Below, piece by piece: positions 26,560 to 35,715 of a stretch of DNA of 64,000 nucleotides. The stretch is taken from NCBI GenBank assembly GCA_035691865.1, contig DASSIM010000084.1:4162-68161 (forward strand), read 5' to 3'. The stretch is from Nitrosopolaris sp035691865 (lineage in GTDB: Archaea; Thermoproteota; Nitrososphaeria; Nitrososphaerales; Nitrososphaeraceae). The number at the start of each line of letters is the position of its first letter. Position 1 is the stretch's first letter. Position numbers and translations under genes: made by a program. The notes beneath the pieces were generated by a model. It was not told where the DNA came from, did no database searches, and was given only the letters and a program-made list of their open reading frames with translations.

Positions 26560-27612
26560 ATGGATTTAGAAGATCGACTATCACTAATCTCGAGGGAACC
26601 AACGGAAGAAGTGGTTACCGAACTTGAATTAAGGACACTTTTAGAAACCGTGGCTCGTCCAAAGCACTATATCGGATTAGAAATTTCTGGAATGTTACAT
26701 CTCGGTAGTTTGATTCTAACCGGCTTTAAAATCAATGATTTTATCGAAGCTCAAGTTCAATGCACTGTTTTTTTGGCTGATTGGCATACCTACATCAATG
26801 ATAAGCTTCGGGGCGACTGGGCAAAAATCAAGGAGATCTCGGAATACTATTCTGATGCCTTCCAATATTTTTGCCCAGGCATATCAATAGAGTTAGGTAG
26901 CGAACTCTATCACAAAACGAATGATTACTGGAAAGATATGGTACGATTTAGTAAACTCATTAGTCTTCCTAGAACTATCAGATCCTTGAGCATTATGGGC
27001 AGAACAGGTAGAGAGAACCTGGATCTTGCACAACTTCTATATCCTCCTATGCAATCCGTTGACATCAAGGCATTGGAGCTGGACATTGTTCACGCCGGGA
27101 TGGACCAAAGAAAAATCCATATGCTTGTAAGGGAAATATTTCCTAAATTAGGCTGGAAGGTTCCGGTGTCTGTCCACCATCATCTACTTCCGGGACTTTC
27201 GGAACCTCGCATTCCAGATTCATCAGAGGTCGGGCCAGTTGATGTAGAAAAGTTTAGTAAAATGAGCAAGAGCAACCCTGCAAGTGGGATCCTAATCCAT
27301 GACGATGAGGAAACCATCAGGCAAAAAATCATGAAAGGATTTTGCCCGCTAGGTACGGCTGAAAATAATCCGATACTTGAGTTAATAAGGTATGTTGTAT
27401 TTCACGAAAATAATGAAGTAGTCATCGAAAGGCCACAAAAATATGGTGGAAGTATTTCATATGCAACGTTTGAGGGTCTAGAGAGAGACTACGTTGACAA
27501 AAAGATCCATGCAATGGACTTAAAAGCTGCTGCGGCCAAATATCTCAACCAAATAATCGAGCCTGTCCGCAGACATTTCAAGGGAAGGGAACCAAATTTC
27601 GACTCTCCGTAG
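26560..27612 (+). CDS. tyrS: Tyrosyl-tRNA synthetase
   Basis: Class I synthetase of archaeal/eukaryal type, 350 residues. The HIGH-equivalent is GMLHLGSLI (residues ~44-52); KMSKS is present as FSKMSKSNP (~226-234). Tyrosine-pocket residues are in YPPMQSVDIKALELDIVHAGMDQRKIH. Archaeal TyrRS lacks the bacterial C-terminal S4-like domain, as here. ATG at 26560 lies just after a TATA-like box, suggesting a short leader. Confidence 0.94.
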   Translation: MDLEDRLSLISREPTEEVVTELELRTLLETVARPKHYIGLEISGMLHLGSLILTGFKINDFIEAQVQCTVFLADWHTYINDKLRGDWAKIKEISEYYSDAFQYFCPGISIELGSELYHKTNDYWKDMVRFSKLISLPRTIRSLSIMGRTGRENLDLAQLLYPPMQSVDIKALELDIVHAGMDQRKIHMLVREIFPKLGWKVPVSVHHHLLPGLSEPRIPDSSEVGPVDVEKFSKMSKSNPASGILIHDDEETIRQKIMKGFCPLGTAENNPILELIRYVVFHENNEVVIERPQKYGGSISYATFEGLERDYVDKKIHAMDLKAAAAKYLNQIIEPVRRHFKGREPNFDSP

Positions 27613-27682
27613 GGGGGAACGGCAGGTGGTTGGTCAATTCTCGATATTACTAGTTCTACTACTATTACAACACCTACCGATA

Positions 27683-28513
27683 TTACTGTGGGATCCCTGC
27701 GTAATTAGGACTTTGTCCACTGTCTTTCTTGACCAAATCGTACTTTGATCTGTAGCCTCGTGGATTTATCATCATCCCATTATAGTCAAACGTAGACGAG
27801 TTCCCGACGATAACGGTGGTAATCATGCCCATGATTTCTGAGTGTTGGAGCATGTTTTCAAGTGTAGTAACAGCGATAGTTTGACTTTCTCTGTAGGCAC
27901 CTCTAACTATTGCAACCGGCGTCTCCGGTTTTCTATACTTCAAAAAGATATCTCTAGTATCTTTCAGCTGATGAATGCGTTTCTTACTTGCAGGATTGTA
28001 TATCACAGTAACATAGTCTCCTGCCGCGGCTGCCTCAACACGTTTGACAATAATGTCCCAAGGAACCAGAAGATCACTCATGCTGACCACAGCAAAGTCA
28101 GTCATCAAGGGAGAACCAACTAAAGCGGCGCAAGAATTTAAAGATGAGACTCCAGGCACACATTCAACATAGATGCCATTGGCTCTATTCCATCCTTTTT
28201 CGGACAGAATTTCATAAATCAAACCTATCATACCATAGATGCCCGGATCTCCAGAAGAAACCAATGCGACGACCTTGCCATCTTCTGCAAAATCTATGGA
28301 TTGGTTTGCCCGTTCCACTTCCTGCGTCATGGCGTACCGGTAGACCTCTTTACCTTCGATTAAATCTTCAACAAGAGAAACATACGTATCATAACCAACG
28401 ATAATTTCACTTTCTTCAATCACAGTTCTTGCCCTCTGGGTCATGTGGTCATGATTACCTGGGCCGACTCCAACAACGTATAATTTACCTTTGCGTTCAG
28501 TCATTTCTTCCAC
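27683..28513 (-). CDS. cobJ: Precorrin-3B / cobalt-factor C17-methyltransferase
   Basis: Corrin ring methylation and contraction in cobalamin synthesis. 276 residues of the tetrapyrrole methylase fold: KLYVVGVGPGNHDHMTQRA at the N-terminus, SSGDPGIYGMIGL (~86-98), VECVPGVSSLNSCAALVGSPL and the TVIYNPASKKR region, all of CobJ/CbiH type. It is isolated from other cobalamin genes, being followed upstream on the same strand by aspartate kinase (17 bases). The oxygen-independent route would make it CbiH; which route applies cannot be told from one gene. Confidence 0.92.
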   Translation of the reverse strand: MEEMTERKGKLYVVGVGPGNHDHMTQRARTVIEESEIIVGYDTYVSLVEDLIEGKEVYRYAMTQEVERANQSIDFAEDGKVVALVSSGDPGIYGMIGLIYEILSEKGWNRANGIYVECVPGVSSLNSCAALVGSPLMTDFAVVSMSDLLVPWDIIVKRVEAAAAGDYVTVIYNPASKKRIHQLKDTRDIFLKYRKPETPVAIVRGAYRESQTIAVTTLENMLQHSEIMGMITTVIVGNSSTFDYNGMMINPRGYRSKYDLVKKDSGQSPNYAGIPQ

Positions 28514-28530
28514 ATGTACTAAAATACAAT

Positions 28531-29967
28531 TTATCCCTTTCTCGGGATGTTCTCCTTTCTGGCACCTGATGATACAAGTTTAAATTCTGTGTGGAGTGCC
28601 CTGACCACAGCCTGGCAGTCAGCATCATTGACGACGAACGCCAGGTTTAGCTCAGATGAGCCTTGAGCAATCATTATAACATTTACATTTCTGCGCGCAA
28701 CCGATCCGAAGATCCTTGCAGCTACTCCTTTTATCCCCCTCATGCCAGATCCGACAACAGCAATGACGGCGACGTCAGGATTGACATTTACTTTCTTGAT
28801 TATCTTTCCCAGCAAATTAAGCTCAAGCGCCGTAGTTGCCTTATCAAGGTCGGTTTTTCTCACGACCATCGAGATACTCGATTCAGAAGGGCTCTGAGAA
28901 ATCATCATTATGTTTACTCTATTTTTTGCAAGAATATCGAAGATTCGTGAAGCCGTTCCAGGAGACCCAGCCATATCCCCACCACTAACATCTATTAATG
29001 CTGTATGACGAATGGCGCTGATTGACTTAACAATTTTTTGTGAGGATTTTGTTGGTGTTTGTGTAATAACTGTACCTAAATGGTTGATGTTGAACGCGTT
29101 ACGCACACGGATTGGAATATCGGATTCGATCACAGGAAAGAAAGAACGTGGGTGGATATACTTGGCACCAAATAGTGCCATCTCCATCGCCTCAGCGAAC
29201 GATACTTCTTTGAGAACTTGGGCATCTTTGACTATTTTAGGATCGGCAGTCATCAAGCCGTTGACGTCGCTCCATAACCAAACCTCGTCAGCCTTAATAC
29301 TGGAAGCTATTATGGTGGCTGTGTAATCTGAGCCACCTCTACCTATCGTCGTAGTAATGCCGTTCTGATCTGCTCCGATAAAGCCTGTCACTACGGGGAC
29401 AATCCCAGCCGTTAGCATAGGTATAATTTTGTGAGCAACGCGTAACTTGGTAGTATCCATTAGAGGCCTTGCCTCTCCAAAATTGGAGTCAGTTAGAATT
29501 CCGACTTCTCTGCCAGTAAGATGTTCGGATTTTATGCCAATATCTTGCAGGGCATAGGAGACTATGGGAGTCGAGAGACGCTCTCCGAAAGACAACAAAT
29601 AATCCAACGACTTTGGCGTTACTTCAGCTAGGAGCACTATGCCTGCCAACACATTCTCTAGCTCTTCTAGAAGTTGTGTGACAACTAATTCCGCCTTTTT
29701 CATGAGGCCCTTATCGGCGATAGCATTCCGCAGAATATCTAGATGAATGGGGCGCGCCTTTTTCATGAAATTTTCGACTGAAACCTTCTGCCCTTCTTTT
29801 ATGCTGTCAGTAATTGAGAAGATGTCATCAGTCATTCCACGAACTGCGGAAACAACTACTACAATATCATTTTTCGCGTCCTGATGCACCTTTATCAGAT
29901 TAGCAATTTCTTTTACTTTGTTGGCAGAATTAACTCCTGTTCCTCCGAATTTCATTACAAGGCGCAA
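28531..29967 (-). CDS. lysC: Aspartate kinase
   Basis: Phosphorylates aspartate, first step toward Lys, Thr and Met. 478 residues. The N-terminal ATP/phosphate motif is KFGGTGVNS (most have KFGGTSV, so Ser is Gly here). IGRGGSDYTATIIA (~209-222) is the substrate site. Two ACT domains at the C-terminus (VSGGDMAGSPGTASRIFDIL and VVGSGMRGIKGVAARIF) imply allosteric feedback control. It overlaps no gene and is 17 bases from cobJ. Confidence 0.95.
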   Translation of the reverse strand: MRLVMKFGGTGVNSANKVKEIANLIKVHQDAKNDIVVVVSAVRGMTDDIFSITDSIKEGQKVSVENFMKKARPIHLDILRNAIADKGLMKKAELVVTQLLEELENVLAGIVLLAEVTPKSLDYLLSFGERLSTPIVSYALQDIGIKSEHLTGREVGILTDSNFGEARPLMDTTKLRVAHKIIPMLTAGIVPVVTGFIGADQNGITTTIGRGGSDYTATIIASSIKADEVWLWSDVNGLMTADPKIVKDAQVLKEVSFAEAMEMALFGAKYIHPRSFFPVIESDIPIRVRNAFNINHLGTVITQTPTKSSQKIVKSISAIRHTALIDVSGGDMAGSPGTASRIFDILAKNRVNIMMISQSPSESSISMVVRKTDLDKATTALELNLLGKIIKKVNVNPDVAVIAVVGSGMRGIKGVAARIFGSVARRNVNVIMIAQGSSELNLAFVVNDADCQAVVRALHTEFKLVSSGARKENIPRKG

Positions 29968-30170
29968 AGCAAATCAGCCACCCTCGATTTTTAAGATATG
30001 TTGAACAAAAAAGAGACATAAGCGCAGCATGCCAGTATTACCAACGTTTAGTTCCTCTCAGTCTTATATGTATCGTTGTAAAACTTCCATTGGCAAACTA
30101 GCAGGACCCACAATTTTACCAAACCTTCCGAGGGATAGTAATGGACACCAACTGCCAATCTAGTATGGTT

Positions 30171-30180
30171 TTTATTTAAG
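30171..30180 (+). promoter_or_regulatory. TATA-like box for rps13
   Basis: TTTATTTAAG lies 21-30 bases before the TTG start of S13, the spacing expected when transcription begins at or next to the start codon. Confidence 0.45.
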
Positions 30181-30200
30181 ACACCCTCTGGTCATTTTGA

Positions 30201-30779
30201 TTGTCAGCCGCTGAATACAAGCACATTCTCAGAATTGTGGGAAAAGATATAGAAGGGAGCAAGAAGATAATTGTCGCTTTAAGCATAGTTAAAGGAATTG
30301 GTCATAACCTCGCTCAAGTTTTATTACAGTCATTGAAAATTAATCCTAATATTCGCTTGGGTTTTTTAACAGATAAAGAATTAGCCGATATCGAGTCCGC
30401 TATTAGGGACCCGGCAAGACTGGGTATGCCAGAATGGTACCTTAACAGACGAAAAGACATGGAGACCGGCTCTAACCGGCACCTTATTACCTCAGATTTA
30501 GATTTTATGATCTCAAATGATATAGAACGCGAAAAATCCGTCATGAGTTGGCGTGGTTATAGACATATGTTTGGTCTAAGAGTTAGAGGCCAATGCACAA
30601 GGACCACAGGTAGAAGAGGCGGTGCTGTGGGTGTAAAGAAATTGGCCAGACCGACTGCAGGAGGACCTGCCGGCGCTCCGGCCGCGGCTGCCGGGGTTAC
30701 CCAGCCTGCTGCTACTGCTTCTGCTGCTGCACCTGCAAAAGGCAAGGAAGCGCCCTCCAAGGAGAGCGAAAAGAAATAG
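30201..30779 (+). CDS. rps13: Ribosomal protein S13
   Basis: 192 residues, TTG start giving (M)SAAEYKHILRIVGKDIEGSKK, normal for archaeal S13. IVKGIGHNLAQVLLQSL and RGYRHMFGLRVRGQCTRTTGRRG are the rRNA-contacting regions. The C-terminal ~45 residues form an Ala/Pro/Gly-rich tail with lysines at the end (GGPAGAPAAAAG...KESEKK), longer than in most archaea. rps4 follows 19 bases downstream. Confidence 0.96.
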   Translation: MSAAEYKHILRIVGKDIEGSKKIIVALSIVKGIGHNLAQVLLQSLKINPNIRLGFLTDKELADIESAIRDPARLGMPEWYLNRRKDMETGSNRHLITSDLDFMISNDIEREKSVMSWRGYRHMFGLRVRGQCTRTTGRRGGAVGVKKLARPTAGGPAGAPAAAAGVTQPAATASAAAPAKGKEAPSKESEKK

Positions 30780-30798
30780 GGATATAGGCGGCATAGCT

Positions 30799-31311
30799 AT
30801 GGGCGATCCTCGTAAACCAAAAAAAAGCTATCATCGACCGAGAAGAATATGGACAACGGATCAACTTAATGCCGAACTTTATACACTGGGGTCTTACGGC
30901 TTGCGCAACAAGCGAGAGCTCTGGAAAGCACAAACAGAAGTAGCTAGATTTAGAAATCAGGCTCGAGCATTACTTTCTTTGGCTACTGAAGCAAGAACTG
31001 AAAGAGAAAGCCGATTGCTAAAGTCCTTGAACAGACTAGGCCTAGTGACTGAATCTGCCTCTCTCGACGATATTCTAAATCTCAAGATTGAAGATCTTTT
31101 GGAGAGGAGACTTCAAACCATAGTTATGAAGAAGGCCGGAACAAAATCACCCCATCAAGCGAGGCAGGTGGTGGTCCACGGACATGTATCGATAGGTAAT
31201 AGAATAGTAAACCTGCCTGGGTATCTAGTAAAAAAGGAGGAAGAGCCGTTGATCATGTTACATGTGGATGTACTGGGTCCTTTATCGGGCGTGCAAGCAC
31301 CAGCATCGTAG
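30799..31311 (+). CDS. rps4: Ribosomal protein S4
   Basis: 170 residues. KKSYHRPRRIWTTDQLNAE and the S4 RNA-binding domain (LLERRLQTIVMKKAG... ARQVVVHGHVSIGNRIV) are clear. It is co-oriented with S13. The S11, RpoD and L18e genes that usually follow in archaea are not here; instead a convergent winged-helix gene ends eight bases away. Confidence 0.96.
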   Translation: MGDPRKPKKSYHRPRRIWTTDQLNAELYTLGSYGLRNKRELWKAQTEVARFRNQARALLSLATEARTERESRLLKSLNRLGLVTESASLDDILNLKIEDLLERRLQTIVMKKAGTKSPHQARQVVVHGHVSIGNRIVNLPGYLVKKEEEPLIMLHVDVLGPLSGVQAPAS

Positions 31312-31319
31312 GGGCGTTC

Positions 31320-32294
31320 TTATGTCGTTACTTCCGAAATGATGTCCACGTGATCGATCTTCCCATCAGCATTCATGTCAAAGCCCTGTACCACCAGTGC
31401 CCATTCCTCATCATTCTGATAACTCTTTAGGATTCGTTCGCTGTAGTTGGTTAGTGCTATGACCGCAGATTTAGTTCCGATCGACCTAACGCCTGCAACA
31501 ACAATAATATTTTTTCCTTCGTTGTAAGGATTCTTAATCTTCGCAATTAGGCCTTGATTATCAAGGTTATAAGGCATTGCAGAAGACCCTGCTAATAAAC
31601 CGGACCAGAAGTTCTTCTCGTTGAACTTTATTGGCAAAAATTTGTTGAATTCTGCGGTTATTATGTTCGTGCCTGGTCCGCCAATGGAAATCAAATTGGC
31701 ATCCTCCATTACTTTTTCTGCCTTGGCATCGGCGTCTAACTTCACTATAAACTCGGTGGGAATATTACTAATTGTCCCTAAAAAAAAAGCTAGATGTACT
31801 GCATAATGTCCATCCCTTGCGGATGACCTGTAGGGGCCGTGAGGATCAGGAGCACCTACTATGATTAACCCCTTGAAGGAATTATTCACAATATAGTCAC
31901 TAAAGAATTTGCGCGCATGCCGATGCTCATAATTAGCATGCGTCTGGAGATCCAATTGCCTTTCGCCACCACTCATTTCAATTCCAAATGCAGGGCTGGA
32001 GGAATGATAAAGCCTAGCGGTGCCGCCCCTGACATGACTTGTGCCGGTCTCCTCCAAAGCCCCAATCTCGACCAACTTTCGTATATAATAGTACGCACTT
32101 TGTTCGTAGATTTTCAGTTTCTTTGCTATTTCTATTGGATACATCGGAGTATCCGACAGCAATCGCATTATACGCCATGCCAATGGATTCGAGAGTACTC
32201 TGATATGTTCCACATTATCAAAAACAACGATTTTTTTACCAAGAACCTTACCGTTCGCCAGATGAACCAACGTCTTCTCTGTCGACAACAGCAA
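31320..32294 (-). CDS. Winged-helix regulator fused to a C-terminal S-layer-like/ligand domain
   Basis: 324 residues, TTG start. Residues ~30-95 are an ArsR/TrmB-type winged helix (LSNPLAWRIMRLLSDTPMYPIEIAKKLKIYEQSAYYYIRKLVEIGALEE). The C-terminal ~190 residues (from FKGLIIVGAPDPHGPY) have repeated glycine-rich strands: ISIGGPGTNIITAEFNKFLP and NIIVVAGVRSIGTKSAVIAL. The latter resemble the C-terminal domain found in methanogen S-layer proteins, but here without signal peptide, so an intracellular sensor domain is more likely. It is convergent with rps4 and divergent from glmS (154 bases). Confidence 0.75.
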   Translation of the reverse strand: MLLSTEKTLVHLANGKVLGKKIVVFDNVEHIRVLSNPLAWRIMRLLSDTPMYPIEIAKKLKIYEQSAYYYIRKLVEIGALEETGTSHVRGGTARLYHSSSPAFGIEMSGGERQLDLQTHANYEHRHARKFFSDYIVNNSFKGLIIVGAPDPHGPYRSSARDGHYAVHLAFFLGTISNIPTEFIVKLDADAKAEKVMEDANLISIGGPGTNIITAEFNKFLPIKFNEKNFWSGLLAGSSAMPYNLDNQGLIAKIKNPYNEGKNIIVVAGVRSIGTKSAVIALTNYSERILKSYQNDEEWALVVQGFDMNADGKIDHVDIISEVTT

Positions 32295-32423
32295 GGATCC
32301 TCACAACCGCTATATAATGATATTTAGCGGTACAAAGAAATTTTAACTGACCGACCTTAACTGAGCATTGTCACCAGTATGCCAAATCTCACAATGGTAC
32401 GTCAAATCGTTCATAATTGTTAA

Positions 32424-32440
32424 AAGCCCTTATGGGGCTT
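32424..32440 (+). promoter_or_regulatory. Hairpin/operator candidate before glmS
   Basis: AAGCCC (32424-32429), 5-base loop, GGGCTT (32435-32440), extendable to GTTAA on the left and TTAAC on the right with a two-base bulge. It lies between a TATA-like GTTAAAAG (32419-32426) and the GTG start at 32448. Confidence 0.4.
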
Positions 32441-32447
32441 AACATTT

Positions 32448-34214
32448 GTGTGTTCAATTATAGGATATAATGGTAGGTTTGATGTAGCTCCCCTCCTAGT
32501 TGAGAGCCTTAAACGAATGGAATACAGAGGCTACGACAGTGTGGGGATAGCCACGATTGACAATGGCAGGATCTCCACGCGGAAGGGCATTGGCAGGGTA
32601 GCTGATGTCGATAAGTCTCTTAACTTGATAGCGATGCGGGGACAAATAGGTATTGGACACACCAGGTGGGCGACTCATGGAGGTGTGACTGATAAGAATG
32701 CCCATCCTCATTACGGATGTACAGCTGATATTGCCGTCGTCCACAACGGAATTGTCGAAAATTATAAAGAATTAAAAGAAGAGCTTATTCAGATTGGTCA
32801 TAAGTTTAAGAGCGACACAGACAGTGAGGTTATTGCACATCTTCTCGAAAGATATTATGCCGAGCAAAAGGATGCAACTCGAGCTATAATTAAAACTTGC
32901 AAGAGATTAGAGGGAACTTATGCATTCGTAGCGGCTTTCGAAGATGGGACAATATGCGGCTCGAGATATGACGAGCCACTTATAATTGGCCCCGTAGAAA
33001 ACGGCTATTTTATCTCGAGCGACATTCTTGGATTCCTACCGTACACCGACAAAGCCATTTTTCTTGATAACAAGGACATAGCTGTTATCGACAGACATGG
33101 TTTGAAGTTATGTGACTTTGATGGAAATCTCGTGAGTCGTCCTATTACACAGGTGGCTTGGGAACTAGCCGCTATAGATAAGGGGAAATATACTCATCAC
33201 ACCCTGAAAGAAATTCATGAGCAACCACATACGATAATGGTAGCAGCATCCCAAAATGGAGAGAAAATAAATAGATTTTGCAGGATCCTGCTAGAATCTA
33301 AGGCCATCTATATCACGGGAAGTGGAACTAGTTACCATTCAGCCTTAATTGCAAAGCATATTCTCGCAAGATTTGCAAAAATTCGAGCCGAATCTATCAT
33401 GTCAAGCGAATTTCAGTACACACTTGATTCTCTAGATAGTAGTTCAGTATTGGTTGCCATATCTCAAAGTGGAGAGACAGCTGACGTTCTGCAGTCAGTC
33501 AAGACGGCAAAACAAATGGGTGCCAAGATTCTTTCAATTGTAAATATACCAACGTCTTCATTAGCCAGGATTAGCGATTCTTTTCTCAGCATCGATTGCG
33601 GGCCTGAAGTGGGTGTCGCTGCGACTAAAAGCTTCACAGGACAATTGTCTCTGCTCTATAACGTAGTTGATATGTTATGCAATGGTCGTGTTGACTACGA
33701 GGCAGGTAAACTAGAACTTGTGGATGCTATCACGGAGGTGCTTGCTTCTGAAAATGAAATTGAAAAAGTCGCAGGCAGGATAAGGGATGCAAAGGATATC
33801 TATATCATGGGAAGGTCAATACACTATCCGATTGCCCTTGAAGGAGCGCTCAAAATTAAAGAACTCGCATATATCCATGCGGAGGGTATCGCAGCGGGCG
33901 AATTAAAACATGGTCCGCTAGCGTTGATAGATAAGAACAGTATCGTAGTAATAATCAACCCTCATGACGGGACCTTTGATGATAACATAGCCAGTGCGCA
34001 CGAAATCAAGGCGAGAGGAGCTACAATAATCGGAGTTTCAGATGAACCAAATGATGTCTATGACATCTATGTGAAGATACCATCAGTAAGGGATGCTCTT
34101 TATCCCATTGTGGAAGTAGTTCCTTTCCAGATTCTCGCATACTATTTAGCTCTTAGAAAGAGCTTCGATCCTGATTATCCCCGGAATCTTGCCAAATCGG
34201 TCACAGTCAAATAA
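32448..34214 (+). CDS. glmS: Glucosamine-fructose-6-phosphate aminotransferase (isomerizing)
   Basis: Makes glucosamine-6-phosphate from fructose-6-phosphate and glutamine, the entry into UDP-GlcNAc synthesis. 588 residues, GTG start; the next residue is the catalytic Cys2 (MCSIIGYNG). The glutaminase domain shows MEYRGYDSVGIAT and GHTRWATHGG; two SIS domains follow (AIYITGSGTSYHSALIAKH; ISQSGETADVLQSVKTAK; EVGVAATKSFTGQL). The C-terminus ends NLAKSVTVK. Partner GlmM lies at 52531. Confidence 0.97.
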   Translation: MCSIIGYNGRFDVAPLLVESLKRMEYRGYDSVGIATIDNGRISTRKGIGRVADVDKSLNLIAMRGQIGIGHTRWATHGGVTDKNAHPHYGCTADIAVVHNGIVENYKELKEELIQIGHKFKSDTDSEVIAHLLERYYAEQKDATRAIIKTCKRLEGTYAFVAAFEDGTICGSRYDEPLIIGPVENGYFISSDILGFLPYTDKAIFLDNKDIAVIDRHGLKLCDFDGNLVSRPITQVAWELAAIDKGKYTHHTLKEIHEQPHTIMVAASQNGEKINRFCRILLESKAIYITGSGTSYHSALIAKHILARFAKIRAESIMSSEFQYTLDSLDSSSVLVAISQSGETADVLQSVKTAKQMGAKILSIVNIPTSSLARISDSFLSIDCGPEVGVAATKSFTGQLSLLYNVVDMLCNGRVDYEAGKLELVDAITEVLASENEIEKVAGRIRDAKDIYIMGRSIHYPIALEGALKIKELAYIHAEGIAAGELKHGPLALIDKNSIVVIINPHDGTFDDNIASAHEIKARGATIIGVSDEPNDVYDIYVKIPSVRDALYPIVEVVPFQILAYYLALRKSFDPDYPRNLAKSVTVK

Positions 34215-34444
34215 AGGAACACGACTTTTCGGGTTGGTCAAGTGGCATGATGCAGTAACAATAGCTTTATGTCTTGAATGCTATGAATTTCGTAAGGATT
34301 GAATTTATTGCCGTTTTTGACTTGCTTGATAGCAACGATAGCAACTATTTAGTGTGGTCGTAATCGTGCTAGCATCTGTATCCTTCAGGCAGCTCAGAAA
34401 CATGATATTTCGATACCATGTTCAGAATTCTCAGACAACAACAA

Positions 34445-34454
34445 GATTTTTAAC
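34445..34454 (+). promoter_or_regulatory. TATA-like box for the histone gene
   Basis: GATTTTTAAC is centred about 33 bases before ATG 34482, which favours that ATG over the upstream TTG (34467) and ATG (34473) as the real start. Confidence 0.4.
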
Positions 34455-34481
34455 ACGTATGAGCAGTTGTCAATGTGTATC

Positions 34482-34706
34482 ATGTCGTCTAACCCTGAAC
34501 TCGGTCTTGCCAGTATGTATCGCGTGATCAAGAAGTCAGGCGCCGACAGAGTAAGTGATGATGCAGCAGACGAGCTTCGAAAAGTTCTGGAAGAAGTCGC
34601 AGAAAAAATCGCGAGACAAGCCGTAGAATTATCCCTTCATGCAGGAAGAAAAACTGTCAAGTCTGAGGACGTACATCTTGCTTCAAAAAACATCCTGAAA
34701 CTTTGA
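34482..34706 (+). CDS. Archaeal histone
   Basis: DNA-wrapping chromatin protein, 74 residues from ATG 34482. One histone fold: LGLASMYRVIKKSGADRVSDDAADELRKVLEEV with the central helix continuing, and AGRKTVKSEDVHLASKNIL. RVSDDA and KTVKSEDV are loop positions that bind DNA. Starts at 34467 (TTG) and 34473 (ATG) are possible in the same frame and add five or three residues, but histones normally start close to this serine. Single-copy in the window. Confidence 0.93.
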   Translation: MSSNPELGLASMYRVIKKSGADRVSDDAADELRKVLEEVAEKIARQAVELSLHAGRKTVKSEDVHLASKNILKL

Positions 34707-34927
34707 CTTAATATAAATAGTTAAGAGAGAGGAAATGCAATGCATTGTCCCAAAACAGTTACTTTACTCAATCGATGTTATTGGGTCAGACATCGTATTT
34801 GAAGGCAATGAGATTTGAATTTATTTACATAACTTTTGAGCATATCACACGGCAGCTAGAACAGAATTAGTCTTGTTGCCGTAGCACACATGCGCGTAAG
34901 CTCAATATTATCAAAACCCTGCTTTGC

Positions 34928-35713
34928 ATGATGTACCACTCGATGACAATAATTGATGCACACATTCATTTAACAGATAACGAATACTCAGGATATCTGA
35001 ATCATATTTTTAATAATCTGAGGGAATTAAGAATCACTGCGTGTTCTGTAACCGTTAACACGGAAACACTAACAAAAAGTTTGGAGCTCTTCAGCGATTC
35101 CACCCGCGACATAGTAATACCGTTTGCCGGAATACATCCTGAATTTGCACAAACAGAAGATGTTACGAGATTCATTGAAATTTTCGATAATAACACTGAC
35201 TCCATCTCCGGTATTGGTGAGATAGGCCTTGATCCTGCGTACGCTGGCATAAAAGAGAACTCCTATAACAAACAAAAAGAAGTCTTTCACAGCATGCTTG
35301 CCCTAGCGGAAAAAACAAAGAAGCCTGTATCAATACATTCTCGGGGATCATTAGATCACATATTAGAAATGCTGAAAAGCTATAATATTAGAAATGGTCT
35401 GCTACATTGGTTTGCTGGAAGTAAGAAGCAGCTCGCTAGATCAACCGACATGGGCTTGTTTGTATCGTACGGCCCAGTTTTAATTTATTCGGAAGAAAAG
35501 AGAGTATTGTTGAAAAATACTCCTAAAGATAGATTCCTTGTCGAGACTGACGGCCCTGTAAGGTATCGGCGGTTCAACAACCTCCCATCTATGTCTAGTT
35601 CTTTCTTGGTCAGCGTGGTTTATTGTGCTGCGAATGTACTTGGGATGACTTATCAGGAGACCGTTGATTTACTGGAAAGGAACGCGGAATCGTATCTTAA
35701 TAGAAAGTTATAA
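34928..35713 (+). CDS. tatD: TatD-family metal-dependent hydrolase (DNase)
   Basis: 261 residues. TIM-barrel metal site: DAHIHL near residue 10, GEIGLD (~95), SIHSRG (~135), HWFAGS (~160) and ETDGP (~207), the complete TatD set. The family acts as a DNase and possibly D-aminoacyl-tRNA deacylase. Two ATGs (34928, 34931) and a third at 34943 could start it. Only two bases remain between its stop and the aldehyde dehydrogenase remnant on the other strand. Confidence 0.9.
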   Translation: MMYHSMTIIDAHIHLTDNEYSGYLNHIFNNLRELRITACSVTVNTETLTKSLELFSDSTRDIVIPFAGIHPEFAQTEDVTRFIEIFDNNTDSISGIGEIGLDPAYAGIKENSYNKQKEVFHSMLALAEKTKKPVSIHSRGSLDHILEMLKSYNIRNGLLHWFAGSKKQLARSTDMGLFVSYGPVLIYSEEKRVLLKNTPKDRFLVETDGPVRYRRFNNLPSMSSSFLVSVVYCAANVLGMTYQETVDLLERNAESYLNRKL

Positions 35714-35715
35714 TG

